Positions 47,086 through 58,720 of a stretch of DNA of 64,000 nt are shown in pieces. Positions within the stretch are counted from its first letter, which is position 1; every line of letters begins with the position of its first letter. This stretch comes from Kalmusia sp. IMI 367209 (taxonomy: Eukaryota > Ascomycota > Dothideomycetes > Pleosporales > Didymosphaeriaceae). The DNA is taken from the NCBI GenBank assembly GCA_027946365.1, contig JAPEUQ010000003.1, positions 3,162,001 to 3,226,000 of the forward strand, read 5' to 3'. The notes below the pieces were generated by a model. The model worked only from the letters and a program-made list of their open reading frames with translations. It was not told the DNA's origin and did no database searches. A program made the position numbers and the translations under genes.

Positions 47086-47323
47086 ATGTTATAGTGGCAA
47101 CTCGTAGTTGATAGATGATGACTTGACAATAAAGCATTCTTTCAATCGGTATCGTCGCGCTGTCTTGCGGTGACTGATGCTTCTGTTATGCGTTCGCTGT
47201 TAACTTTCCCTCATATATAATTTTAGAGCATTCGAAGTGTATGTGGAACACGCAGGCTTCAGTGCATTAATTGAGAATCTGCTTCCAAATTTGTGGTAAA
47301 TTTCTGTAGCCACGACAAGCCTC

Positions 47324-48824
47324 TCAATTGGCGCTATGATCTTCAGGAGGGTCTAGAAGCACGGTATTCTCTTCTACAAAAGCGAACGCCCGACTTCCAA
47401 AGTTGACCTGGGACCAAAGAAATTGATATAGTGTTCCTGACACAGCGAACCACGAGGCTTGTATACTGGTTGCCAACACTGGCTCGCTAAAATACACTTG
47501 TAATAGAAGTCCTAATCCGCTCCGCGTGGGGCCTCTAGGCGTCAAACATCCAGCTACGATTATGCACCAGAGAGTGACGGACCTATGGGGTTCCGACATC
47601 GTGTCGCTTGCCATGGCTTGCAATTGCAAAAGCAACCTTGATGAGATGTGTAGTGGGATTGCTGAACCGTTCCAGATCTGCGTGAACAGTGAATACGTAT
47701 ATAAATACATTGTTAGTAACACCATGGTCTTGAAACGGCTGTCCTCTGATTCTTGTAGTCTTTCTATCAAGCGAGCCTCGATGCAAGCTTGCATATTGTC
47801 CATTTGATGAATGACAGCGAGATTAGGCTTGCAGAATGCGAGTGCTTCGCTGTGTTTCTGAAGTACGTAGATGTCTCGTGTGACCTCTAAAATCGTATCT
47901 CCAAGCTCATTGCGCATATTCTCGAAGCCTGAGGATAGCCGCGCCCAGTCAACCATAAATGTTGCTCGTCCCCATTCGAATTCTGGGAACATAGCACGAT
48001 CCAAGACGCGATCCTTCGCGCTCACTATAGCTGTGTTTACGTCTTGCCAGAAGATGCCCCGCCGCACGCTTGCAGAAAGAGTGTGTCTTTCTGATTCGCA
48101 AATTTGGACAAGCTTTTCGATGCCCTTGAGATGGACCCGTGCGGTATCGTGGGAAGTTGTTCTCCATTCTACGCCAACCAGTAACAGTATAGCGCCAATC
48201 GTACATTCATAGGAGGTGTGGGTGTTCAACTGTCGGTTGATATGATCGATTGCTAAACCTTGATAGTGCAAGACATCAGGCGTGAAGATGTAGTTGTTCT
48301 TGGTAAGTGAGATCGCACACATGAGGGCATTTGAGAATGCGGGATCCGTGAATGCATTTGCATATGCTTCATGGAGATCGTGAAAAGAATATGGATTAGT
48401 GATGCTGAACACAGGCTCAACTGCTTGTTGAGCACTTGCTATGGTACAGTCAGACTAGCGCGTTTCGAGATAGGTGAGAGACGTACGATGGCGAAGAAGT
48501 GACTGCAAGCGGGACTGATCTACTGCAAGACTTTCGAACGGATCAAGCATCTCGTAGTTGAGAGCAGTGATGCGATCTCGGGGAGTTGGAGAATCTGAGT
48601 GTGCCTCGTGCCGCTCATCTTCTAATCGCCGAGCACTTGTATTCCTAAAATTGCCTCGTTTGCGTTCAACAGTCCGCCTGACGACATGAGATCGGACGGC
48701 TCGCTTCTTGGTCCGGCTTTTAAAGTCGTCGGCATTTTGGAAAGTAATGAAATGAAAATCTGGTTATAAGAAGCCCATAAGCGTGCGCAAAGCACGAGAT
48801 CATGTTGCGCTTACCGTTGCTCAT
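47324..48824 (-). CDS. Fungal-specific transcription regulator (fungal_trans_2-like), no zinc cluster
   Basis: Exons are 48815-48824, 48487-48759 and 47324-48438. Introns are 48760-48814 (GTAAGC donor) and 48439-48486 (GTACGT donor, CTGAC branch). Product 465 residues. The first coding exon is only 10 nt (MSN + one base). The N-terminus reads MSNDFHFITFQNADDFKSRT then KKRAVRSHVVRRTVERKRG; the basic RSHV segment is typical of a large group of fungal regulators that lack a Zn2Cys6 cluster. The rest is a helical, hydrophobic-rich region of the kind annotated as fungal-specific transcription factor domain (PF11951), including GAILLLVGVEWR and HLKGIEKLVQI. Target genes unknown; its neighbours are an FAD oxidoreductase and a broken gene. 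Confidence 0.85.
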
Positions 48825-49127
48825 CGTCCTGTCTGTTCGCCACTGGGTTGTTGATTGTGTGAAGTGTCGCAGCATATTTGCGGGGATGCATTCTATTCTC
48901 ACCAATCGGTAACGCTGTGCTGATCGCCATGGCATCTCTTATTGGTCGGAAATCGGAGATTGTGTCACGTGGGGGCACCCAATGCGGGTACGGTTCCTGA
49001 GGGCATCGATCCCCGAAGAATCTTGATTGATTGGAACATGTACGTATGATGCATGTCTAGACCTTTATTCTAGAGTAGTAAGAATGCACTAGTTGCTGAC
49101 TGATGACTATCCCCATGATAAAGCTGA
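48825..49127. other. Intergenic region
   Basis: About 300 nt between two minus-strand genes, expected to hold the regulator's promoter. Nothing specific seen. Confidence 0.3.
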
Positions 49128-50672
49128 TCAGACCCCGGCTGCATCCACTAGATTGAGATAGACCTCGCTCATAGTCGGGAAGGATGGGATCGCATGCACA
49201 AGCTGCTTTACCCGCATTGCACCAACTATAGCTACCGTTGATGCATGTAACAATTCCGATACCTCGCTCCCTACAAAAGTCGCTCCAAGCAGCACGCCCG
49301 TGTCTCTTTCTAGGACCCATTGCGCCCATCCCATTTCGTATCCCTCAGCGTGCAGGCTTGCTCCAGGCGTCAAGATCGACGCTGTCACTGTGCGCACGAC
49401 TCGTCCTTTCTGCTCTGCAGCCTTACGCGTAAGTCCCACCGATGCCACGACTGGATCGGAAAATATGACTTGAGGTACAGCTGTGTGGTCAGCTGACGCG
49501 CTGAAGCTGTCAAAAGGAGAGCCCTGGCTTGGGAATGCTTTGTTGGCGCGTGCAATGATGGCATTGGCGGCAATGCGACCGTGATATTTCGACGTGTGCG
49601 TCAGCAGGGCCCGTCCATTGACGTCGCCCGCCGCATAGAGCCACGGGCTGCTGTTGCTTGATATCGACTTGACGACAAGAGACTCGTCGACCATAATTGG
49701 GGACCCGGCCTCGATCAAGGCAGTATCGTACCCTATGGATTCAAGGCCTAGATGTTGTACCACTGGTCGGCGCCCAGTGGCGACTAAAATTTCCGAGGCC
49801 GACATGTCCTGAGAAGTCCCGTTCAGTGACAGTGCGATGGTGATGGAAGCATTTGAAACATCGCGATTGACAGATGTGACCTCTGTTGAAGTCAAAATGC
49901 GAACACCCCGAGACTCGAGCTTCTTTCGAACTATCTCTCCTGCCTGAGAATCAAGAGACGGTAGCAGCTCGGGGGTCCTGCTTGCTAGGATCACTTTGGA
50001 GCCCAGGCTCTGATAGACTGTTGCCATCTCAACGCCGAAAACACCGCCACCGATAATAAAAAGGGTTTTTGGAATGATACTTGAGCTGGTTGCTTCTCTG
50101 GGGCCCCATGGCTTGGCATCTAGAAGACCTAGAATATCCGGCATGGTTGGTTCGGAACCAGTGCAGATAGCAACAGCTTGTCGCGCTTTCAAATCGATTG
50201 ACTCATTCCTTCCGCCACCAATGTCCAGTGTGACGTTCACCTTCTTTACCCCAGTGATCCGACCAACACCTCGAACAATATGAACACCGCTGCTTTCCAC
50301 CATCGGAATCGCCACCTTCGCATCATCCCATCCACTTGTGTACATATCTCTTCTTCGGAAGACCGACTCCGCATCTACTGATACTGACGTGCTGATAAGT
50401 CGCTCGCGGGCACCACCAACTTGACGGGCATCATCGAGCGCTTCGGCAGGTCGAAGAAGAGCCTTAGAAGGAATGCATGCCCAGAACGGACAGTCTCCTC
50501 CAACGAGCTCTTTTTCCACTATAAGGGCGGAGAGACCAGCTGCGACACACCGCGCGGCCAGTACACGGCCAGCCCAGCCAGAGCCGAGACATATGACATC
50601 GAAAACTAGTTTGTTCAGCGATGACGGAGGGTGGGTGCTAGGATGCACGTTGATGCTTTCTAGGGACGGCAT
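49128..50672 (-). CDS. FAD-dependent pyridine nucleotide-disulphide oxidoreductase (class I, mercuric-reductase-like)
   Basis: Single exon; 514 residues from the ATG at 50672 (MPSLESINVHP). Order of motifs: FAD Rossmann fold (CLGSGWAGRVLAA, residues 28-40), redox-active disulphide Cys61-Cys66 in GGDCPFWACIPSK, NAD(P) fold (IIGGGVFGVEMATV), the AAGDVNG FAD contact, and a C-terminal interface domain with His and Glu in VHAIPSFPTMSE. The CxxxxC spacing and WACIPSK wording are those of the mercuric-reductase-like branch. The N-terminal metal-binding domain and the C-terminal vicinal Cys pair of true MerA are absent, so mercury reduction is unlikely. Substrate unknown; a dithiol or quinone-type small molecule is possible. 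Confidence 0.9.
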   Translation of the reverse strand: MPSLESINVHPSTHPPSSLNKLVFDVICLGSGWAGRVLAARCVAAGLSALIVEKELVGGDCPFWACIPSKALLRPAEALDDARQVGGARERLISTSVSVDAESVFRRRDMYTSGWDDAKVAIPMVESSGVHIVRGVGRITGVKKVNVTLDIGGGRNESIDLKARQAVAICTGSEPTMPDILGLLDAKPWGPREATSSSIIPKTLFIIGGGVFGVEMATVYQSLGSKVILASRTPELLPSLDSQAGEIVRKKLESRGVRILTSTEVTSVNRDVSNASITIALSLNGTSQDMSASEILVATGRRPVVQHLGLESIGYDTALIEAGSPIMVDESLVVKSISSNSSPWLYAAGDVNGRALLTHTSKYHGRIAANAIIARANKAFPSQGSPFDSFSASADHTAVPQVIFSDPVVASVGLTRKAAEQKGRVVRTVTASILTPGASLHAEGYEMGWAQWVLERDTGVLLGATFVGSEVSELLHASTVAIVGAMRVKQLVHAIPSFPTMSEVYLNLVDAAGV

Positions 50673-51227
50673 GATGTTGAAAGTCGTAATCGAAAACACC
50701 TTCGAAGGATTTAGCTGCTTGTTGTAGACTGCGTGAATACTCTGCCATTTGGATAGCTTATATACCTTTGTTGTTGCATAGTACCACACAGTGTCTTCTA
50801 AGCCGAGTGCAGCTCACTAGGCTCACTGAAAATGACTAGCCTGTTCGTAGACAAACTCTGCATTGAAAATCCTTCCCTGATTGGACTCACATAATATTCA
50901 CTAGCCAGTATATTCAACCATTGAAGGTACACAACTCTTCGCGTATAGATGCGTCTGCACACGTGGTAGCTGCAAGCGCTTTGAAAGCTGCGCTAGCCGT
51001 ATCAAGACCTTCATGATTTCCGTTTTTGGCAAATACTCAAAAAGGCAGCCGACTGAAGACGTCGTATATGTAAACTAAGATGATGCGATCTAGACTTAGT
51101 AGTACTGGTTTTTGTTGGATAATAATAGGCCAGCAATAGCCTCGTATGTAGGTACGACGTCGTCACATTACCTATCAACACCTAGATACCAAGAGCTTGG
51201 GAAGATGAATCATATCCCACGCTTCGC
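50673..51227. other. Divergent intergenic region
   Basis: About 550 nt between the oxidoreductase start (-) and the broken hydrolase (+). No gene seen. Confidence 0.3.
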
Positions 51228-52330
51228 TTGGATTGTACCCCACCTGAACATGATCTTAACTGTGTTAGCAACATGGTGATCTACTCGGCTCAATTCAAGT
51301 CATGCGACGAAGTCATACCCTACAGACGCGTCAAGTTTCCTGCGTACGACGGAACGATCCTAAGAGGCAATCTCTACCATAGGCCCAACGTGCAGACGTC
51401 CGCTCCCGTCGCTATCCTCGTTCATGGCATCGGCCTTCTGTAAGAGCAGTATATGGAGAACTAATTCAAACACTGCCTTCAAGCTGGCTACCACGTGCTA
51501 ACGTATGACCACCGTTCTTTCGGTGACTCGGATGGGATGCCGCGAAATGATTTCAGCTGGATCGGTCAAGCGGAAAACTTCATTGATGCCGTAACGTATG
51601 CGCTATCCCTGTCTGAGGTCCTTAGCGACAGGGTCTTCGCGTGGGGTGTTGTACATGCGTGGGGCATAATCGTCATGTGAGTCTCTAACGGTTGCATTGG
51701 TGTTGGACTCTATACGGTTACTAATCGATGCGCAGGGCTGCTGCATTAGACAAACGTATCTCAAGTATCACGATGTTTCTCCCTTGCATCGATGGAGCTT
51801 GGGACAAGTCACAGTGGAGTTCCTCAAACGTCTTGAACTCCGCTGTTCCTCGCTCATCGCTCTGGGGCGCTGTTCAACGTAACCGCTTCCAAGCTCCCAA
51901 CGGCATTTCGCGCATTCAGACCATTCGCTTCCGGCCCTTAACCGATAGCGAAGCCGCGGGAGACGGTGGCTCGGTCCTCTCCGGCGGTCACGTTCGTGAC
52001 TGGTCTGTGGTTGCACAGCAGATGGCCGAACAGTGACAACAGATCGTTCACTGGCGAACTCACTCTGATGAGTTTTTGGGAATATGTTGCTACCAAGCCG
52101 GCAAATTCCTTTGGGATGATTGCGCCAACACCGTTGCTCTGGATTATGGCTAGCGATGATGTGGTATACGGACCACTAGAGCTTACCAAGGGCGAGTACG
52201 AGAAGTTGGACGGTCCCAAGGAGATATGTGCATTGCAAGGTGAACATCTCGCGTAGTACTTTGACCCAGGGTTTTCCAAGTCAATGCAAGTAATGATAGA
52301 CTTTCTAGAAAAGTATACAGTCTTATTGAA
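51228..52330 (+). pseudogene. Broken alpha/beta hydrolase (polyketide-transferase-like)
   Basis: Fragments read in order like a secondary-metabolism alpha/beta hydrolase: VKFPAYDGTILRGNLYH, ILVHGIGLL, AGYHVLTYDHRSFGDSDG, QAENFIDAVTYALSL, AAALDKRIS, TPLLWIMASDDVV and YFDPGFSKSM. The frame has TAA stops at about 51441 and 51462, a frame change near 52035, and a TAG just after GEHLA at 52254. A clean intron at 51677-51735 (GTGAGT donor, ACTAAT branch) is still recognisable. The nucleophile elbow expected as G-x-S-x-G reads VVHAWGI, so the catalytic Ser is gone. It is therefore a dead gene. It lies next to an intact FAD oxidoreductase. Confidence 0.8.
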
Positions 52331-52388
52331 GATTAAATATGTATATGTCACAATGGCAACTGCACATTTACATCAAAAATATCCCGTA

Positions 52389-54989
52389 CTACCATAGCCC
52401 ACAGACTGGCTCCTTTTTTTTGCATTGCCAAGCCTCTCTGAATGCTCTTGAGTTCTGTGTAAGCCCTTGAATCCTTGCAAAAGGCGGTGCATGAATATCT
52501 TCCCTGACATATTTCTCCATCGCGTCAGCGTTGAACTTGCTGCACCAGACCTGGCCAGCCCCAACGAAAAAGAGTTGCTCTTTTGTGAACTTCTCCAGTC
52601 CCGGGAGTCTCGGCGAACATTCTTTTTCTTCGTGCTTCTTCCAAGCTGAAAACGCAGTCCCAATTCCTCCGGCATCCGCGATGTTCTCAGCCAATGTCTG
52701 TCTACCATTGACATAGAAAGTTGAGTTACTGGTTCCGTTCAAGAATGGCTTTCCGAAGCTATCGACCGCTTCCATACCAGAATACTGCTCTACGAAACAA
52801 TTTGTCTTATTCTCGAAAGCAGCTACACTCTCTTTATCCCACCAGTCTCTGTATTGTCGATCCTGGTTCCACCTGCGGCCGTTCGTGTCGAAGCCATGGG
52901 TAATTTCATGACCGGCGACTAGGCCAAGGGAGCTATAAGTAAGATAGCTGGGCGCTCCAGGGAAGTATACAGGCTGTTGGGGGAGACCAGCTGGCAGTAT
53001 GAATTGGTTATTAATGAAATTGTAGCGTGCACCTGTATTGTATGCATGGGCGCCTTGTTCGGGCCATATAGAAGGGTCCGTAGAAGAAGACAGGTGATTC
53101 CATGCCTTAGAGACGGCCCATTGGCGGATGGAGAGAACATTTGACGAGAGAGATATGCTGATGTTGATGGGGCTGTAATAGGTTAACAAGTATTTCGCGT
53201 CTTGTACGGCGGGTGACTAGATTAATGTCAGTAAGGTTCACTTAAGTGGACTTAAGCCAGTAAAATAACAGGCTTGAGAGGTCGGCATACATGATCAGGA
53301 TACCCGATGTTCGGTAACATGTCTGAGAGCTTCTCTTGAATCAAAGGTCTGGTCTCATCGGCAATCCATGTGAGTTCGTTAACTCGGTCATGGAAGGCCT
53401 GTTTGAGGTCATCGGCTAAAGTCTTGGTGAAGTCACGTGTCTTATCGCTGTAGGCCTGGCCAACGAAGAATTTGCTAGCAATCCAAGGGAGACTCGTATC
53501 AATGTAATCGTAACAAAATTCGAACCGGTCAGAGACGGTAGCCTAGAAAGAGTGAGCGAAGTTCTTCATCAAGAAGCAGTATCAACGTACGGAAGATCCA
53601 GTTATGTATGGTGCAAGACTATTATAAACCATGAAGCTCATAAGAACTTGCAGAGTAGAGCGCGGTGTGTCCTCAACCAGTTTATCGATCTTCGCATACA
53701 TTTCTGGATATTGAAAAACCATCTGGTCAGAAGTAAAGTTCGATGGAGCCAGTGCACTGATGACCCTATCGAGAACGAGCGATGGTGCTGTATGCGTAGC
53801 GTTGGTGATGCTTGTAGTATAATACGGTGCCTATTGAGTTGTAAGCATGAACCCCATGACAAAGCATTTTACGTACAGAAAAGAATTGCAGATCACTGAT
53901 TGCTGGCTGTTCAATCGCCTGGAAGGAGATCATAAATTTTTTCAACCTCTTTGCTATTTCAGAGGCGTGGCTCTTAGCGGTAATGCTTTGAAGGATGCTT
54001 TGGAGAATGCCGGTGATCTCTTCTTCATCCAGGGCCGCCAAGTCAGAGATCCTACCCTGGGCCGGTAGAGCATTTTCCTTTAATTCGTAAAAATTGGGAC
54101 CAAAGCGCGGTATTACGGTGTCCTATTCTCTCGTTATTCAAGTGTGCAAAATAGATATTATGTCTGGGCTTCTGTAGTGGTGCTAGACCCTGAATAATCG
54201 TTTATAGACTGTAAACCAAGAAGTCGAAAATTCTTTCGAAGTTTGTCCCGTGCCTACACTTACTGGATTTTGATAATCAGGCGTCGTCCAAAATTCTCCA
54301 AAGAGAGGTATCCCATGCTTGGTCATGAACACTATTGCCTGTGCAAAAGCGTCATAGTCTCGCTCTTTCATCGTAGTGTTTGACAAATAGTCGCCCTCTT
54401 CGATGTGAAAGATGCTCGAGATATTCTGTAGAAGTTGAGGTAGTTGCCCAAATCCGGATTCTTCTATCGTATTATTGTTCATGCAAGAGTTGTAGTTGGT
54501 AATCAACATGTAGAAAATGCTCCTTTCTTCTGAGGTCTAAAAAATCAATCAAGAAATACTAGTAGTGTGAAGGAATGATCACTCACATTTGCATGTGGAG
54601 GGTCTGAGTTCTCCAGAATTGAGCGAAGAACAAGTTTGTTAGCAGCATCAACATGAAGCATAGTATAGTATGCTTCTTCAGCTGGATAGTTGTACGAATA
54701 ACCGCCACAAACATCTGGAAGGAAGTGTCGGATTAGTCAATGTACACTATAAAGCTGACGTGTCGAGAATGGTGCACGTACATTCATGGAAATTTTCGCA
54801 GGGGTCAATTGCCGTATACTGGGGATGTAGGTTGCTCATAACATGCGCAGCTGCTTGAATACAGCTCGGTGTTAGACATAGAGTGTCATTTGTGCCACCT
54901 GCATTTGCATTCGCAGATGTGAATGTTCCTGATAAGGAAACGAAAGTCAAGGCAATCGTACGAAACCCAAGACTGGGAATTAAAATCAT
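52389..54989 (-). CDS. Secreted zinc metalloendopeptidase, neprilysin family M13
   Basis: Zn-dependent peptidase that cuts small to medium peptides, expected outside the cell. Seven exons: 54782-54989, 54587-54714, 54264-54536, 53877-54122, 53591-53830, 53291-53542 and 52389-53216; 724 residues, the family's normal size. Introns are 46-74 nt except intron 3 (54123-54263, 141 nt). N-terminal signal sequence (MILIPSLGFRTIALTFVSLS). Family marks: DPCENF and YVCGGY near the start, NPDTVIPRFGPNFY, zinc site HEITHGFD, third ligand region AENIADAGG, and an end in CGLW, close to the usual C-x-x-W. Many N-glycosylation sequons. It is divergent from the Zn2Cys6 regulator gene with about 650 nt between starts. 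Confidence 0.93.
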
Positions 54990-55637
54990 TTCGAGTAGGC
55001 GTACAAGCGAGATCTTGCAGATGAAAGGTATATTTTCAAATTTTCAGCAGATGTCAAAATCATTTATATAAAGATTGAGTGTAGCAGAACGCTTTGACAG
55101 TGTATTTTCTCGCTGAACATCAATCCCACTTTGGATTGTGAGTTTACTAGAATTAGAAGCTTAAACGATGCGATCCTTTCGATCTTCCTACACTCAGCCT
55201 CAATCAATAGTTACCTCCCTAGGCGATGCTTTCGTTGCGAGAGACCCGTCTCAATGTCAGCTTAGTGTATGCGAGATGGCTGCTGTGGATTATCTGTATA
55301 GAGAATACTAATTGCCTTCATTCGGCTAGCCTGGCGGATGTTAGTGTGACTAGCGCGCCTTGGCCCCTTGTGGAGCCCTGGACGCCTTGCCAACATTTTT
55401 CCGAATCCAGCTTAGATCGTGTAAAACACGACAAACGAAACGTCCGGAAGTATGTATATTGCACAGCCCTGGGTCCATCTGTGACTTGCATGGCTGATGC
55501 GTACGGTCGTGACTTCAAAACAGCAAATAGCATCCTCGGTGAACTTGGTGGTCGATCGTCAACAAAACAGCATCGCCACATTATAAAATCGACTCTACTT
55601 GGAGCTAAAAAAGACCCTATCGCATATCCACTCACGG
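54990..55637. promoter_or_regulatory. Shared divergent promoter, M13 peptidase and Zn2Cys6 regulator
   Basis: About 650 nt between head-to-head starts. A 166-residue open frame at 55226-55726 overlaps the regulator's start but shows no domain and is probably spurious. Confidence 0.4.
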
Positions 55638-57290
55638 ATGAACGAAGTTGTTGGAGAGATAGAGCGACGCTGCTGGGCATGTGTCAGGAGAAGGGTCATC
55701 TGCGATGCTGTTCGTCCGTTCTGTAAAAAGTGCGAGAAGTCGGGGATCATTTGTCCTGGATACAGCAACCAAAGACCTTTGAAATGGCTTGACCCAGGAC
55801 AGGTGTACTGCTGGAAGCGAATCAAGGAACCAGGCCTCACGGCTGTGAAAGAGAAGGAAGATACCAGCGTGAATGAGTACGTGGCTGCAACTCAAACTCA
55901 TCAAACTATGTCTTTACCAGCAATCTATTTTGAACGTGCTGGGAGTTCTAAAATGAGCGATGAAACAACGGAAATTGTCCAGGCAATCCAATTTTGTATG
56001 TTGCATATCTTATACTCGAATTTTTTGAAAATCCTGTACTGACTCTGCACCCTCAGTCAACGATACTATGCATCCTAGATTACTAGATTATTACAGTCTG
56101 GCTCCGAGTCCATATATTAGTAACATACCACTCAGCGCCGTGCACGGCATACCAACAATTCTTCGCCATTCCATGGTAAGCCTAGCAGTAGGTTACCGCA
56201 TGCATCGCAGAGAGGTTCCAAAAGCTGGACTTTGGGCAAAAATCCATCATCATCGAGGACGAGCAATCAACGACTTGAACAAACAAATCCGCCGCTGTAT
56301 TTCATTGAAGAAACCCATTACGAAGGGGCAGATTCGACTTATTGATCTGGCTATCGTCGGCATTATTGTATTTTTGTCTGCGGAGGTGTGCGCATGAGCA
56401 TCTACTGAAAAGATTATTCGCTCATCATAATTAGCTTCAACAGTGCGCTTGTATGAATTGGCAGGGCCACATACATGCAGTGGCGGGATTGATCTCGCTT
56501 CAAGGCGGCCTGAGAGATGCTTGGAGAAGATCCCCATTATTGAGACCAATGTTCATCTCTTTTACCATGTAAGCGTCACTTCCACTCTGAGTGAGTCTTT
56601 GTTCACCATACTAACTGTATTATTGGTAGTATTGCCACTTTAGGGAGCACCACTAGTCCCATATCAGACCATTGTATCCCAGAGATACTATATTTTGAGA
56701 CGACGGATATACTGGATGAAGTGTACGAGGACATCTTCGCTTTTACTCTATGCCCATTACCATTATTTAGAATAATTATTTTTATCAATCTCCTCCGAGC
56801 TACGCCAAATACCGCCACTTCGATTGCAGCGGAAGTCCTATCTCGCATCGAATCATTCAATGCAGAAGAATGGGCTAAGACACAAGCACATCGGGAGAAA
56901 GACTTTACTCTCTTAGGAGGAATGTACCAACACGCGGTAGCATTGTACTGCATACTCTCTTTGCAGCATAGTTCGTTATCATTAGATGGAGGGAGCCTAC
57001 AGGATGCGCGGGTTAAGCATAGTAACTGTCTCTTTCAGGTTCTGAAGGAAAGCCTTCTGCAACGGCACATACGATTTTTTGCGGTATGGCCCTTAGTAGT
57101 ACTCGGGGTCGAAGTCGCGAGCAACAGCAAAGGGACGCAAAGCTGGATACGAGAGAGCTTGACAAGTATGAGCCAAGAGCATGGTACTTGCACGTCATTG
57201 ATAGCAAGAGATGCTTTGATCAGGTTCTGGGAATCGGGGGATACTGGGTGGAATGAGTGTTTCACTACGCCGTACGCATTCATCTCGTAG
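55638..57290 (+). CDS. Zn2Cys6 transcription factor
   Basis: Exons are 55638-55995, 56057-56385, 56444-56568 and 56630-57290. Introns are 55996-56056 (GTATGT, TGAC branch), 56386-56443 (GTGTGC) and 56569-56629 (GTAAGC, CTAAC branch). Product 490 residues. The binuclear cluster is at the very N-terminus: Cys 12, 15, 22, 29, 32 and 39 with spacing x2-x6-x6-x2-x6, in CWACVRRRVICD and CKKCEKSGIIC. The remainder is a fungal-specific regulatory domain: LDLAIVGIIVFLSAE-type helix, then NWQGHIHAVAGLISLQGGL, the conserved W/H/G-L-I segment seen in this class. Codon use is AT-rich. Likely regulates neighbouring genes such as the divergent M13 peptidase, which is inference from position. Confidence 0.9.
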
Positions 57291-58720
57291 TCTGTTAGAA
57301 GACCAAGACTTATCATGATTCTATCGAGAGTAGCGAAGCGGCTGTCAGAGTGTCACCAATAGTACTAATTCTATGTGTTCTACCACTTTTGAAATGTTTC
57401 TTCTAGTTATGACTCAGCCGCCTTATTTGGAATGAATTGAATAACAATAGGTTGTTTAGAAGCCACGTATCACGAGGTTGTAAGAAAAGTTATTTGAAAT
57501 TTTGGCAGGGTAAACCAGGACGGCATTGCATCAGTGCGAAAGGTAACGTCTTATAAGTACTGACCAGAATAAGTGACCTACAACGACCAGGGCCGGATTC
57601 TATTGGAGTCAGAGACTATCGTGCGATTAAAAACAACGTATGGGAGCTTTTTCTGATAGCTCCTACCAGTTGACGCTGGAGCTGAAATATACCCGCAATG
57701 GGAAGAGCTATGAGTCGTATGTAATCTGTACTTTAGCTCACGGGATGCGCTACCTCGAAATCTCAACATGGTACCTTTAATATCGTAGTATAGTAGTCGA
57801 TATGGGATTGAATCAGGTGATTGCGGGGCATGGAGAAAGTGGTTAGCTAGAGGCCTGAGCAGAAAGGGAGGTAGAAACAAGGTAGAAAACAAAAGGGGAG
57901 GAGACACCGACGAGAAAAAGAGGGGGAGAGATAGGTAATGGATTATATCATAGTTCTTTGGGTACCTTATTTATTACTACTTACTCCACTTTCCGAGTCC
58001 GCATCGATAGTCTTGGGCCTACAGTCGCATATTCCACTACATTATCAACTTTGAGGGAAATTTATTCCGCCGGTCATTCCAACCCGTTTTGACGCATTAG
58101 CGAATCAAATCTTATCAGCATTTGTATCAGAAGTACTCCCTGCCCCTCTTATATAGTAGTTGGCTCTTTGATCTGACATCTATGGACGCTGTAAGAGTAT
58201 GTGTAACCGAGGGTGTGGGCCTGTGCAATGACTAAGTTGAAAAGGAGTGGTTGTATCGCAATGCAATACAGAGCTCAGACGATATCTAGTTCTACGAGAA
58301 AACTGAGAGTATCGACTATGTGTCATGAACTTGTTAGGTTGATGCCTTCACCGCCGGCAGTGACGCCATTCTTCAGTGCACCGGTCACCCAGCACACGTG
58401 ATTGAGACCGCGCACCACCATATATAAATGCTCTATGCGCTGCGACACTCAAATCTACAATGATATACAGCCTTACTATCTTCCGCACAACCGACATCTT
58501 CACATTCAACTTGATTAAACGAGCGCCCGCACGCAACCGCCACCACAACACCCCAGCTTTCCGTGCTCCTTTGCAATACCACAAACCACCAGATCAATCT
58601 CTTGAGCTGCTTTCTTCAGTTCACCGCTTTCTTCATCGCGTTGCGCAGCTGAACACTAAACACTACTTCACTATTTTTCTATTCGTGCCTCTAGCTTAGC
58701 TTCAATCGTTCTCCGCTTCA
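57291..58720. other. Intergenic region, AT-rich
   Basis: About 1.4 kb without supported genes. Its left two thirds are AT-rich; the right end contains an E-box and TATA element (listed separately) and a pyrimidine-rich leader for the next gene. Confidence 0.4.
58395..58428 (+). promoter_or_regulatory. E-box and TATA box of the acidic hypothetical gene
   Basis: A palindromic CACGTG at 58395-58400 is followed 20 nt later by TATATAAA at 58421-58428. The ATG is at 58721, so the implied leader is about 260 nt and CT-rich. CACGTG is bound by bHLH factors in fungi; function here is inference. Confidence 0.5.

Noticed and set aside
50673..50789. Longer N-terminus for the FAD oxidoreductase
   Set aside because: The upstream part begins without ATG, is not typical of the family, and the ATG at 50672 already precedes the FAD motif by about 27 residues.
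55226..55726. 166-residue frame upstream of the Zn2Cys6 gene
   Set aside because: Overlaps the regulator's first exon in a different frame and shows no recognisable feature.
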